Assembly (NCBI GenBank): GCA_025331445.1
Contig: JAIWNE010000150.1
Span: forward strand, 1-64,000
Length of the DNA: 64,000 bases
From: Blakeslea trispora
Taxonomy: Eukaryota; Mucoromycota; Mucoromycetes; Mucorales; Choanephoraceae
Direction of reading: 5' to 3'
Under the pieces are notes generated by a model that saw only the letters and a program-made list of their open reading frames with translations, ran no database searches and was not told the DNA's origin. Position 1 is the first letter of the stretch; each line of letters starts with the position of its first letter. The translations under genes and the position numbers were made by a program. Shown in pieces: positions 44,201-56,115 of the stretch.

Positions 44201-44822
44201 AACAACAGCTTGTCCAACAGGATCTTGAAAATCTTCTTCTCGGCCCACATGTTAGATTGATCTGTATGGTAGGTAGTCAGGGCAGACACGTAGCATTCTC
44301 TAGTCAGAGAGTTTTTTTCAAAGGTAGTTTGAGAGCTGTATTGTGGTTTTATGGTGTTGATTAGACTCAAGATCAGAGGGTATTTAGCTTTGCTAGCATC
44401 ACTCATGCCTCTTGATCCATTGAATTCAGATAGTAATAAACCCGAATGATTGTTGGTAAACAAATAGCGAACTTGTGCATCAAGAGTATCATGGTTTCGA
44501 GGTAGTGGGCTAGCGGAATGCTGAACATGTTCTTGCATTGTAAAATTGTCAGGATATATGTCCTGTGTTCTAAAGCCTTCTGCTGCTTGGAAGTTAACTT
44601 GGTTTGTGTTGAGCCTCTAGTTCTTCGGATACATCTTCAGATGCCATAGAAATATCTCCAGAAGGAGAAGCAACCATACTCATGGTACTAGTTGCTGAAG
44701 GCACAACAGCATTCATTGGGTCTTGCATTGTCAAAGCAGAGAGGAAATCATTATGAGTGCCTGTTCTAGCAGACTCTTGAAATTCTTGATAGATTTGATC
44801 AAAGTTATTCTTCAGGTACACT
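41246..44822 (-). pseudogene. TnpB/Fanzor-like (OrfB zinc-ribbon) RuvC nuclease gene, degraded
   Basis: The minus strand reads, in order: an N-terminal region (44822-44594, then 44538-43999); a charged middle (43715-42809); RuvC-I FVFSGTDSGIVKMSESIPVS (about 42230); GNRGFGVGSRIKRHLRYVGT (about 41690); zinc ribbon TSQTCVYCFNKL...AFHCLSPEC; and GRGKLSTLAIAISG (about 41400). From memory, intact mucoralean relatives read GDRG and GRDS at the last two sites. Here both Asp are changed (Asn; Gly-Lys), while RuvC-I Asp remains. In-frame TAG stops sit at 42016-42018 and 41720-41722, a frame change occurs near 41830, and another lies near 44600. It is therefore a dead copy, although some gaps may be introns. 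Fanzors are eukaryotic RNA-guided relatives of TnpB. No terminal repeats or guide RNA were identified. Confidence 0.65.
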
Positions 44823-46358
44823 CGAAATGGAATGCACAGGAAATAACTGCTTAATCTTTATCTGTTGTACACATCTTTTCAGAAGAAAGAAAAAAAAACA
44901 CTTAATGAAGAAACAGAATTCAACGATGACCAAAATAGATAAACATGTACAAAAAAAAAGATAAGTTGCACATCAATTCAAACAGACTCATCATGCTGAC
45001 CCTCAAAGGCAAACAATAAGAAAGAGCAATGAGCCGTTATTTGAGACAGAGGTTGATTGAACAATATAGATATCTACGGTAATGTAATTCTAGTGCACAA
45101 TACGATAAGAGAAAGATAGGCAGGAAAAAAGCAGCAGGAGAAGAATTGCTCCTTGCTATATCTGTGTTATAACAATCAATGCAGTTTATTGATTCCTTCT
45201 AAAGATAGTCAACACATGTGAAAAGACCTCTTTGATATGGATATAATACGTTTTTATTTTTAAAATATTAGATTACTTGTTTGATATCAAGTTGTGCACG
45301 TTATATCGTTTTGTATGTGGAGCAAACGCTATTCACTAGAAAAGAAATAATCAAATTCATTGCTAAGGAAACAATAACAAGAAGCCTCCTAAGGTGGACA
45401 GTTTTCTTTCTTTAGAAAAAGCTAAACTCTTCAAAGAACAATGGGATCAAATGCTTGATTTATATAGACAAACGATAACAACCACGCTTGATCTTGGTAC
45501 TTCTTGTGGCCTCCCTTCTCAAACAGAAACTATTTTTTTGCTTATAGCAGGAGGTAAGTTATTTCATAGAGATATATGTGAAGCTTTCGACGCTTATTTT
45601 ATATTGCTAATGATTTTTACCCCAAAAAATTATATTACTCTGTAATCACAAACTTGAGTCCATAAAGGGGGCACCTTTTCGTTTTTAGAAGGACTTTTTT
45701 CATTCTATCAAGCAAGCCAGAAGTTTCTCTAAACGTTCAGCCAGAACGATGTTACTCGAAAGCACACCTTTCATTGACTCCTCTAATAATGTTCCTTAAA
45801 TGAAATCCAGCTCTTGTAAGGGTTGCAGGGCGTTACTGGCTTCATTTCTGAGACAAAGCTTAATTCATTAGCTTGATTGTCTGACTCACTTTCGTTTCTT
45901 ATTTGTGGTCGAACAAGCTTGGAATCACTGGAATTTTCTTATTGAGTCTCCTTAATAGAAGAGAGAGAGTTTTGATGTTTTGTAGCTTTTAGTAATGTTC
46001 TTTACGAGCCCACTCATCAAAAAAGTTTGAAAGTGATTTTTATTTGTTGCACGTATCTTTGTCGGACAAAGAAAGCGGTACTCAACAAGAAGCAGAATCA
46101 CTCATCAAAAAAGCATTGTGCAAAAGCTTAAATGAGCGACGATAATAACAACTTTTATTGGCTAGCAGCATTCAATCGAATTGCTTACTGCAGGCGGAGT
46201 AGTCGACTAAACACAGCAGCTCCGCCCAAGTGTGACTCTGGCGGAATCTGAATTCGGGATATGGAAGAGTGCTTAGTGGACTTATGGGAGAGAAACAATA
46301 TGAGACGCAAAGGGCAGAATCTCAAAGAAACTTCCTCTCTCATCCGTATCTCTGCGCA
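44823..46358. other. Intergenic, mostly unassigned; one ORF fragment
   Basis: A plus-strand frame at 45394-45645 (FKEQWDQMLDLYRQTITTTL) looks like a protein fragment but matches nothing I know. Near 46193-46226 there is an inverted pair GGCGGAG...CTCCGCC in the RPL23 upstream region. Confidence 0.4.
46193..46226 (+). promoter_or_regulatory. GC-rich inverted repeat upstream of RPL23
   Basis: GGCGGAG (46193-46199) and CTCCGCC (46220-46226) form a 7-bp inverted repeat about 135-165 bp before the inferred RPL23 start, in otherwise AT-rich DNA. It could be a binding site for a dimeric factor; inference only. Confidence 0.3.
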
Positions 46359-47336
46359 ATGCCTAAAGGTGCGTAAATTTATTCAATGCCTTTGCTAGTT
46401 GATGGTTTGCACACAAAGGACGATGGATGCACATGTGTACTTGAAGATGATCAATGGATGGATATGGAATTGAATCAATAAACAAATTGGATCCGATCAA
46501 AAGAGAGAGAGAAAGAGAGAGCAATCGACAGAAAGAAGAGAAACGATGAACTAGACTCTCTGCATGTATATACAGATGTAGCTGATAGATGGATGGATGA
46601 GCAGAGTTGTATAGAATGATAACAGAATGAATGGATGGATGGATAAGATACTACAGCTTTTCATTACTAAATTTAAAGAGAAAGTACAAGTTATGCACGC
46701 ACACACAAACAGACAATTTTATTCTTTTGTTCGAATCTTCTCTCTCTTACAAGTCAACAGTGAGAATGTTGCGATCGACAACGACATCACGACAACCCAT
46801 GTATACATACTGCACATTGCATCCAATTCTTTTTTTTAGAGAAAGAGAGAGAGTGCGTTTCTTGTAGCAACCATCACAACAGCACTTTGGCATCACGTAT
46901 AATGACAAGAACTTACCTTTTCTAAATAATAGTTAGCGTTTCCGGAACCAAGTACCGTATGACCCTCGGTTTGCCCGTTGGTGCTGTTATGAACTGTGCC
47001 GATAACTCTGGTGCCAAGAACTTGTACGTTATTGCTGTCCGTAACATCAAGGGTCGTTTGAACAGACTCCCTGCTGCTGGTTGTGGTGACATGGTTGTCG
47101 CTACCGTCAAGAAGGGTAAGCCCGAATTGAGAAAGAAGGTTTTGGCTGCTGTCGTTGTTCGTCAACGTAAGGCCTGGCGCCGTAGAGATGGTGTTTTCCT
47201 CTACTTTGAAGATAACGCCGGTGTCATTGTTAACCCCAAGGGTGAAATGAAGGGTTCCGCCATTACTGGTCCCGTTGCCAAGGAATGTGCTGATTTGTGG
47301 CCCCGTATTGCCTCTGCTTCCGGTACTGTTGTCTAA
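46359..47336 (+). CDS. RPL23: 60S ribosomal protein L23 (uL14), 137 aa, 2 exons
   Basis: Exon 2 (46937-47336) encodes [20 protein letters not shown] through [18 protein letters not shown] to [16 protein letters not shown], clear uL14. The start is inferred as the 14-nt exon 46359-46372 (MPKGA with the split codon), followed by GTAAAT and a ~564-nt intron rich in GA and GATG microsatellites. Joined, the N-terminus [16 protein letters not shown] aligns well with fission yeast uL14. Codon use is strongly biased, as in RPS18. The first exon could be wrong if a further small exon exists. Converges with the eIF4A-III gene, with 167 bp between stops. Confidence 0.9.
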
Positions 47337-47503
47337 ACATAATATACTCTTGTTTCTTTTATGTTTCTTCTCCATTCCTCCCCTCAGACAAATCAAATAA
47401 ATCATTTGTTCTCATCCCTTAAGCAATTGAATGTCTTCTTTGACTTAATTTTTCTTATTTTTTTTATTTACTATTATTATAATTAGCTTTTACAAAGTCC
47501 AAC

Positions 47504-48881
47504 TTAGATCAAATCAGTGACTATGTTTAGAAAAAAGAAAGCAATCAAATTAGTTTCCGTAGTTACAATACAGACATGAAGAACACTTACCGTTCATGGG
47601 CATTTCATCAATTTGTGTACTATAGTATTGTTCGATATCACGTAAAATCTTGAGATCATCATTCTTGACAAAGTTAATAGCAACACCCTTACGACCGAAA
47701 CGACCTGAACGACCAATTCTGTGAATGTAGTTTTCACGGTTGGCAGGTAAATCATAATTGATGACCAAGGAGACCTGTTGGACATCAATACCACGAGCCC
47801 ATACATCAGTTGTGATTAACACTCTACTGGCACCTTGACGGAATTCCTGCATAATAGCATCACGTTCCTTTTGAGGCATTTCACCGTGCATAGCAGACAC
47901 AGTGAAGTTGGCTTCTCTCATCTTTTCAGTCAACCAGTCAACCTTTCTTCGTGTGTTACAGAAAATGACAGCCTGTGTGATGGTCAAGGTATCGTACAGA
48001 TCACATAAAGTATCGAACTTCCATTCTTCGCGCTCTACAGCCACAAAGAATTGCTTGATACCTTCCAATGTCAATTCATCACGCTTCACAAGAATACGAA
48101 TAGGATCTGTCATGAAATTGTTGGTCATCTCGAGTACATCGTTAGGTAATGTGGCACTCAAAAGAACAACTTGTGTGCCGGGTGGTAAGTAACGGTAGAC
48201 ATCGTAAATCTGATCCTTAAAACCACGGTTTAATAGCTCATCAGCTTCATCAAGCACAAGCATCTTGATGTTGCGAGTACGTAATGTACGGCGACGAATC
48301 ATATCATATACACGACCGGGTGTACCAGAGACAACATGAACGCCTGTTTCTAACTTACGAATGTCTTCACCTACATTGGTACCACCAATACAGGCATGAC
48401 ATTGCACATTCATGTAATCACCTAAAGCCAACACAACTGATTGGATCTGAACAGCCAGTTCACGAGTAGGTGAAAGGATCAATGCCTGTGTCTCTCTTAC
48501 TGTAGTGTCGATAGCTTGCAAAGTAGAAATAGAAAAGGTAGCTGTCTTACCAGTACCTGATTGAGCTTGAGCAATAACATCGCGACCCTTAATGATGGGT
48601 ACAATAGCTAATGTTCAGTTACGCGTAAGTCAAACTTTGCCTCTTTTTTCTCTTTTGTTTTGCTTACCTCTTTGTTGAATAGCAGAAGGCTTTTCAAAGT
48701 TATAAGCATAAATACCACGAAGTAAATCTTCTTTTAGACCAATTGAATCGAAAGTGGGCACTACTTTGACCTAATCATAATAAAATGAGTGAACCTTGTA
48801 TCGCATAGATCTGTCGCATAAGCTTACATTCTCTGAAGTTTCAAAAGCAAGCTTATCATCAGCACTGTGATCAAATGACAT
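47504..48881 (-). CDS. FAL1: DEAD-box RNA helicase eIF4A-III (FAL1 homologue), 396 aa, 4 exons
   Basis: Exons 48881-48828, 48770-48668, 48607-47591 and a 17-nt last exon 47520-47504 (VTDLI); phase closes over 1191 nt. Motifs: Q-motif region [19 protein letters not shown], Walker A AQSGTGKT (67-74), PTRELA, SGTPGR, DEAD (172-175), SATLP, and [28 protein letters not shown] and [20 protein letters not shown] are characteristic of eIF4A-III rather than eIF4A-I. The protein is the RNA clamp of the exon junction complex in species that have one, and acts in 18S rRNA maturation in yeast (Fal1). In an intron-rich fungus the EJC role is plausible. A truncated MITE lies ~160 bp upstream of the start codon. 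Confidence 0.95.
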
Positions 48882-49037
48882 TATAAAAAAAAAGAGTAGT
48901 TTTTATAGGCTTAAAAACAACACTATAAAATCAGATTTTCATTTTTCGATCAAGAAAAAAAAAATAACCTTAAAGATGACGTTGCTTTCGTGACTGGTTA
49001 CTGTCTTTTCTGATGAGGTGGACAACATTTTCAGAAG

Positions 49038-49142
49038 AATTCTAAGCTTTTAACAATGTTCTAAAACATATTTAAACAACATTAAAAGGTCAGGTTTTGT
49101 TCTTGCCTGCAAAAGTTTTTCTGTGGGGCTCTTCAAAGTTTG
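49038..49142. repeat. Truncated MITE (relative of the 57497-57647 element)
   Basis: Matches the reverse complement of the complete element at 57.5 kb from AATTCTAA through TTGCCTGCAAAAGTTTTTCT to the outer end. The opposite terminal arm is missing. Confidence 0.75.
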
Positions 49143-49235
49143 GTGGTTTCTTGGGCGTTTCAAGACTGGAGGCGCGTTAATGCTTTGTAAGTTTTAAAGT
49201 TAGTGAACTTGAGATTATTGTTAACCATGTTTTGA

Positions 49236-50937
49236 ATAGGTTGGCTGATTTCAACATCAGCCATCATAAACAGCAAGAATTTGTATTCAACACATACAAC
49301 ATCTCAGCTTCAACAGCTGAGTTCTGACAAAAAGCACCGGTCATGCTTGAAAGACCAGAAGGAGGCTTCAGCAACCGCCTCAACAAGCTCCTGTAAATAT
49401 GAACAATACAATTATTTGCTTCGCTTTGTTTATTTTAGCTCGTTTGTAGGGCCTTGAGCTATATTACCAAGCTGAACAGCTCGATGGATGACGAATTGAG
49501 TTGCTGCTTTGACGCTGCTGTGTTGGAGGCGCTACGCCGCCATTTCTGCACAACTGTTTTTGGCAACCCTTCAAGACTTGCCAATACAGTTGTGCTGGAA
49601 CTCAAAGATCTGGCAAATGTTGGTAAAGTCTTTTAGATAATTACATGATACTAAAATTGTTATATTTAGGATTTCAGAGATGATGATGATCAGCAGAAGC
49701 TCAAAGATGGCATTTATGCCATTAGTATGAAGTTGGAAGGACCTTCTCGCCGAACAGTCCAAGCAGTACTAAACTTGTGAGTATTTCAATCAAAGAAAGA
49801 ACTAGATATTTTTTTTTATTCACACAAAATAGGCTGGACAAGATGGCCTTGAAAAAGAAGGTCATCAATGAAAAAAGGCTGAAGACGTTCTGGAGTCAGT
49901 GTGGAGCTCCTTGTTCAAGAAAAACAAACGCTATGATCCACGCAAGTAAATAAAACTAATTGGTTATGCACACAATGAATTGAGTTTTTACATATGCTAA
50001 CTGAATTTAAATAGATTCGACAATGTCTTGTTTTCTTCTCCTCACACTTCAGCAGCTTGTCATCCTGACTATGCTGTTGAAGTTGTAGAAGGAGCCAACT
50101 TTTTTTAATTGCATAGGCGAAATAAAGCCTAGTTTTGCTTGCTCCACAGGAACAAGTGCTGATACATACCGTCTTGGTGTATTTTCTTTGGCACTGTTGG
50201 AGCAGCATAACTTGAAGTCTGTCCTGTCATTTCAAGCAGTCGGTAAGCTATTCTTTGTTTTGGAGCAAAGCTTTATATTTTACTCATTTATTTTCTTGAA
50301 GGTCTGACAGTGACATTCTTCCTCTTCTCTTGGCACATAGGGCAGTGCTACATGGTATAGGTCGACAAAATCACCTTTCCCTCAACGTATGAGGAATACT
50401 GCTCCTTTTTCTGCAACATTGATGCATTAATCAATGCTGCTTCTTTATTTGACAAGCATTGTGTTCTAAATGACCATGAAGAAGGCAGATCAACAAACAT
50501 TTTATCATATTCCAAAGTAAAGGAGACGTTTGGTCTGTCTTCTTATACGTCAACCAAGACAACACATTCAGCTTGCCCAACGTCTTCAGCCAACCCTTCA
50601 TCATCTTAATAAAAAAACAATAACAATAAAAAAAATGCGTTTTCAATATATAATAGCAGTTGGTGGTTGAGTCAGCTTCTATGTTTGAATATTGATAGAC
50701 GGGGCCCTTCTTCATTGCCCTCAGTATTATCTTTGCCACTTTCAAATAATAATCCGCTTTTGACATGAATACTGCTGAACTTTTGTATGAAGCTACGCAG
50801 CCTTGATTATTGTGTAGCCCAAGGTGAAAAGCAAAAGCACTAGGTATGTCCAAAAGGGTAAAGAAGACATCAGGAACATCACTTGATTATGGCTTCAACT
50901 TCAGTCTTGGTTTTCTTTGAATTTGGTGGATTGACCT
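49236..50937. repeat. Segmental duplication copy B (inverted relative to 17613-19276)
   Basis: The longer copy: it retains about 80 bp (49806-49885) lost from A. Beyond 50937 it changes to DIRS-type sequence. Confidence 0.88.
49247..50609 (+). pseudogene. PD-(D/E)XK nuclease-like family gene, degraded (copy B)
   Basis: Same gene as at 17.9-19.3 kb. In this copy the codon before QKAPVMLERPEGGFSN is TGA (49325-49327) where A has CGA, a C-to-T change in a CG dinucleotide. A donor near 49618 is GTTGGT where A has GTTAGT. The exon 49842-49945, absent from A, encodes LDKMALKKK and leads to SSLFKKNKRYDPRK in a second frame. PDYAVEVVEG...EIKPSFACSTGTSADTYR shows the nuclease-like core, interrupted by the same T7 frameshift as in A. 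A stop also follows HIGQCYMV (about 50360). Both copies were already broken at the T7 tract before duplication and diverged further afterwards. Confidence 0.5.
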
Positions 50938-51222
50938 GAACAATTCAAGTGCCCCTGTCTTAGTTATGTATGATATTTTTATACATCTATAATCTAATTC
51001 TTCATGCATCCAACCATAGAAGCTGCTCCAGAAATATTGCTCGGAGCATGAAACGATAAGGGAAGTGTAAAATAGAACCAGGGCTATTACATTTTATTGA
51101 AAAAAGAGTACATTGTACCCGTCTATACTACACTTACTTCTATAGAGCTCTGCACAATATGGGAAAACTCTTCGAATTTCTTTAAAAAGTGCCAAGGTTT
51201 CTTCGTTTAAAAAATTAAAATT

Positions 51223-53460
51223 CTAGCTAAAATTTCCATTATAAATTAGTGGATCACTGGGACCGACAGAGTTGACAAAGAGAGTTAGAGACGGGCAGGA
51301 GGGACTCCGAGACTGGAAAGCAAGAAAGGTGGTAACAGGGCACACCCGCGAGTTGGCATGAGCCTTTACCGTGAAAGACTTGATGATTCGTTGACGGTTA
51401 CTTTTTTCCTTTGGGTCAAATGCCTCAAAAGAGAAAAGGTTATAATCATCCGAGATCGAGATAGATGAAAGAAGGATCGAATGAAAGACAGATGGCTGGA
51501 GAAGACAAGCAATACCGAACAAGAAAGTCAGTTTCGCCTGTAGGTTTGCCAAAGAAATTGAAGAGTTGGACAAAGAAGTTAAAAAGTCAATGGATGGCTG
51601 TAGACTGACAGCGTCTTTTTGAAGACGAATCGGTGCTGCTCATTTGAGCAAGGTTGTGATGAAAGTATTATCTAAGTCGCTTTTGCGGAGAACGTCAGGA
51701 TTTGGTTACAAATGAGTAACCGCAGAACGAACTTGTTGAATGGTAGAGACAGCATAAGATCTAGTAACATGCATATCACTCAAAAAGTTGATCATTTGAG
51801 TATCATAAAAGTCCTCGATTGCAACGTTATGTTCATCTGTTCACTGAAGAAGCAAACAGTAACCTTGGTGATAAGAACGGTTGGTGGAGGTGTCTGACAA
51901 GCGACTTTGAAACAAAAGGTTGCTAGCATGGTCATCTAGAGCTGTGTGATTGAAGCGTGAGTGAATAAGCCCCACACGGCGAGTTTACAAGCTGTGCTGG
52001 TCATGGGCCAGATTACCTGGGACAAGCGAAGGCGAATCACCGATTGTAGAAGGAGTAGTGGAGGAGAGCGGCTGAGGGATCGAATGGTATAGAACCATAG
52101 CGCGCTCGGCCACCAAGGAGTGATCATTGTAACCAGAGGAAGCTGCTCCTGAATAATTTTCTGAAGACAGCGAGATATTAGGTCTCAAAATGGGTTGAGA
52201 AATGGATGCTGAAACTGACTCTATGCGACTGTGAATGCGTCGGTGTATAGGCTGCCCTGATTTGGAAGTCAAGAGACGTATCTTGGCAGTTGTGCCGTGT
52301 TCCTGTCGGCAAGCAGATCAACGTCGTTTGCACCCAGATGGTATTCGATGGCCTGAAAGTCTTAGGGATAAATCATCCAATTGCTTTTCTGATAGGGACG
52401 GCGAGGCTGATAATCGACAATGATGTTGTGAACGCCCTGTATGTGATTGGGTTGGATTGTGGTTCCTCTCTGAAGGTACCACTTCCAGAGAGTCGTAACC
52501 AACTGCATTAGAGGCAATGAACGTCTGCCCCCTTGTTTGTCCATGTAACTTATCGATGTTGTGTTGTCTGTTTGAATGAGGGCGCGCATGTTGAGTAGGT
52601 GAGGGAAGGTTTGAAGGGCTAAGAATGCGACCTTGAACTCTCTCCAGCTGATAGACATGGCAGCCTCTTGATGGGTTCAATGACCAAAGGCTTTTTGGTG
52701 TCGTTGTTTGGTGATTTGGAGGCTGCAATCCCATCCATTGTCGTTTGCATCGACAAACAAGACTTTTTTAGGTGTCTGTGATAGGATTCTCTTTCTACTC
52801 CACAAGCGGAGATTGTCCTTCCAGCATTGAGGTTCTTCCATACATTCCTGCGGTAGTTGCTGTGGTCGGTCTTAATCTGGTGAAGTCTTTACCACTTGAT
52901 TCTTTAAGCGCAGTAATCCAGCTGATGAGAAGACGCGAGACACGATTACTTGTGATTGGCTATCCAACCAAAAGATTTGAGCTTCTGAACAACCAGTTGT
53001 GTGTGATATAACGCCTTGTTTTAAGAGTTTGCGATAACTATCAAATCGTCCAAGTATGCACTCAAGCAAATCTGTTGTGAGCGAGCCCATCCAAAATTGG
53101 ATTGGCAAATTTGGTGAACAACCAAGGAACTAGTGACAGTACGAGCGGAGTGGTGCAACACTGGTAAAGCTGGTTGCTTCAATGCATTTTCAGATAAGAA
53201 CCGGAGTCTTGATGGACAGAAATATGTAGGAAGGCATCTGACAGATCGATTGAGGCTAGATAATCTGATTTTTTTTTATTAGTTTGGTGACTTCCTGTAA
53301 AGTTTCCATTTTGAAATGTGGGGGTGAATGAATTGTTTCAGCTTCTTTAGTTTGAATACTTCGTGAGAGCCACCGTTTCTTTTTGGGAAACCGTTGGGTG
53401 GCGAAATGGACATGTCAACTCTTTCCGGCCTTAGATATGGTGTATCCTCAGGTTAGAAGA
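51223..53460 (-). pseudogene. DIRS-like retrotransposon relic: RT, RNase H and tyrosine recombinase parts
   Basis: Minus strand, in order. 53440-52870: RT-like pieces with stops (SIDLSDAFLHISVHQ, ILDGLAHNRFA). 52700-52300: RNase H-like SISWREFKVAFLALQTFPHL, ALIQTDNTTSISYMDKQGG, QPNHIQGVHNIIVD. 51573-51223: a frame with LQAKLTFLFGIACLLQPSVF, SISDDYNLFSFEAFDPKEK and SFTVKAHANSRVCPVTTFLA, which fits the tyrosine-recombinase domain of DIRS elements, ending before its catalytic Arg-His-x-x-Arg/Tyr part. Stops and frame shifts are frequent, so the copy is dead. Element ends were not identified. Confidence 0.7.
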
Positions 53461-53884
53461 CAAAGATTCACTACACCAAGGACTCTAGAACCACAAAGTG
53501 GAGAAGAAAAGTGGAGTCCAGTAAGGTAGACCCCAAATCTACCTTGTCCAATTTCGGCATCACTATTGTTAACAACGATAGCCAAGAATAAAAAGAAGAA
53601 GAGCAGAATGCTGAAGATGAACTGACTCATCCTCAGAGAGAATTGATCAAGATCAATGGTTGTATCGACTTGTTGCGTGAGCAGGAGAATCACAGAAAGG
53701 AAGGCAGCACAGTTGGTTCATACAACCTATGCCGCTTGTACTTTGCCCTCCTGTACTTTGAACTTCGCTTGAAAGAATGGAGATGGGCAGGGCATCTCAG
53801 AAAGTGTCTGAACTTTTCTGGCCAAGCTACTTAAAGGATGCCCGCTCAAGAAGCATCATAAGTTGGGATCTCTCAGATCATAGT

Positions 53885-55312
53885 CAAGGTGTTCACGCCA
53901 AATAACAATCCTTCTTGGGTCACAACGACGTAAAGATGCAAGTCGTAGAGTATATGCAGAGAACAAAGCCTGCTGAAAGATCGCTTGTGGCCATCAAGGA
54001 CTTCATTGAAACTGAAGTAATCCCTTCTTCTTCTTTGGGTGTGCCTGGAAATGTTGCCATCTTTACCATCAGCAAGTATTTACATGAATGGGGCTACTCT
54101 TGTGGCAACAAGAAAGGCCTCTTCTTTGATGGACATGAAAGAGAAGATGTGGTCAAGTACCGCAAAGAATGAGCTTTACGTATAGTAGAGTACATGCGTG
54201 GATCCGAGTTTTACGAAGGAGACCCAGAAGAGAAGGTCCTTGAACCAGTTCTTTTGGAGGGTGAAGAGAAGGTTGAATTGGCCACTCATGACAAATCAAC
54301 TTTTTACGCCAATGATGGCAAAAATGACATTTGGTGAATCTCTCATCCACAAAAAGGGGCCTGGATCCTCCATTATGGTAAGTGAATTCCAGTGCCCCTG
54401 TAATGGGACGATGAAGTTGGGTGGATAGACTTCCCGTAAGCTTTTTAAAGCTGAAGAGAGTAGAGACGGTTAGTGGACTCATAAAGACATGGCCTCTCAG
54501 CTGGACTATGTCATTGAGCTGTTCGAAAACTTACATCCCAACTGCCGAGCTGTATTCCTGTTTGACAACAGTTCAAACCATGGTGCCTACAGTGGTAACG
54601 CATTGGTTGTAAGTCGTATGACTCTCAACGAGAAACCATGGTCTCTGACTGATAAATATCAGTTCAGAGACACAACCGTCAAACTCTCGACCGGTGAGCT
54701 TCTTCATCAGTCATTTTTTTATGAGAAAGAAATCTCTTCTCATGACTCCAAAGGTAGACCCAAAACCAAACGAGTCAGATACTTTAAAGGTAAACAGCAC
54801 ATGTATTTCCGAAGCAAACTCTTCTAACATCTTTACAATAACAGGAATCAAACGAATCCTTGAAGAACGTGGTCAATGGCTCGGTGACCTTGAAGGCAAG
54901 GCGTGAAAGCTTCGTTGTGGTGCCCCTGAGCCAGGTTTGAAGTCTATGTGCTGCGCTTCTCATTTTCTGGGAAGTAGAATGGATTTTGCAGTTCAAAAGA
55001 CCGCTTTGCAAGAAGCAGTAGAAAATGCTGGCTACATTTTCAAACTCTATCCACAATACCACTGCAAATGTAATTGGAGACGCATTAAGAATTGGCCAAG
55101 AGAGAGGCTAGATTGAGATGTGATGACACATTCAAGTCTCTCGAAAAGAACATCCCCATGTTTTTGGACAATGCAGGAGATGTCAAGAAAATCCGAAGAT
55201 TTTATAGCGCTGCATGAATTATATCGAAGCATATAGCAAGCATGATGATGGCAAAGGAATAGCAAAGGAGTTGAAGAAATTTGTAGAAAAAAATATTTGT
55301 CCCATAGAAAAG
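53885..55312 (+). pseudogene. Large fungal DDE transposase, decayed
   Basis: Plus-strand pieces: QRTKPAERSLVAIKDFIETE and LFFDGHEREDVVKYRKE (54143), then frame breaks; SIMVSEFQCPCNGTM; HPNCRAVFLFDNSSNHGAYS (catalytic Asp region, about 54560); KGRPKTKRVRY; GIKRILEERGQWLGDLEGKA; LYPQYHCKCNWRRIKNW; KELKKFVEKNICPIEK to the stop at about 55312. The order matches the DDE transposase type I know from many fungi (DGHER.DVV.YR ... FDNS.NH ... ILEERGLW ... FYPKFHCELNFIE). In-frame stops and frame changes occur throughout. The deleted element at 1-963 looks like a relative. Confidence 0.65.
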
Positions 55313-55532
55313 TGAGAGCTCCTCAAGACATTTAAAAGTTAACATAGAAAAAAATAAAACACTTAATGATGGATTGCTCTTAATTGTGATTTAATTATGC
55401 TTCTCAAGGAAAGAAATTCCTAAAAAGATTGACAGGTCGTACAATCAATCCACACCAAAAGCGAAAGATTTGGGTTTTCAAAAAATGAAACAATTTTTTG
55501 TTTCTGTATCTTTAAGTTTAGAGACACGTTAA

Positions 55533-56115
55533 ACAGTGCAATAGTAAGATATGCTAAAAACGGGTAAGGGTATAAGTTTATTTGTGCAATCTTCTTCGTT
55601 TTTGCTTCATTGCAGTGAAACAAACAGAAGGGTACTCCCTCTGACTTCTTGCTGGCTTTATTTTGTTCTTCTTCAATTTGTTGCTCAACATCAACAAGTG
55701 CTTCTACATAATCCAAAAAGAAGAAATACATAAGAAAAGAGAACGGACCAAACTAATTTGCTTACCTTCCAACTTATCAACATCATAAATGTTTTGGCAA
55801 TATTTTTATCAATCTGTATTGCCTCTGTTGGGATTACAAATGGCTCAACGAGCCGGAAGGCAAACACTCCTTCATGCTCCTTACGTGAGCAAAACTCACC
55901 ATAATAACCTATCACTATGATTAGCTTTGAACGGCTTGATGATTATACAGCAATATAGTTACCTGTCCACACAAAAAAAAAACCACATGCTCATCAACAA
56001 AGAGCCTCAACATCTTGTGAGCAATTGTGGCATTCAAGCAACATGACTTGCTCTGTTGGTATTGAGCAAGTGACTTGCCGTTGGTTGCCTTGAACTCACA
56101 AAAGAACAACTCAGA
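55533..56115 (-). pseudogene. PD-(D/E)XK nuclease-like family gene, 3' part, copy 2
   Basis: Same content as 25005-25596: LFFCEFKATNGKSLAQYQQS, IGYYGEFCSRKEHEGVFAF, VIPTEAIQIDKN, EEEQNKASKKSEGVPF. Bases beyond the shared end extend the last frame differently (NVSLNLKIQKQKIVSFFENP). Joined antisense to the Tc1 fragment, exactly as in copy 1. Confidence 0.5.

Noticed and set aside
54390..54405. Shared AGTGCCCCTGT at about 50950 and 54390 as a common transposon end
   Set aside because: Only 11 bases match and the surrounding sequences are unrelated; probably chance.
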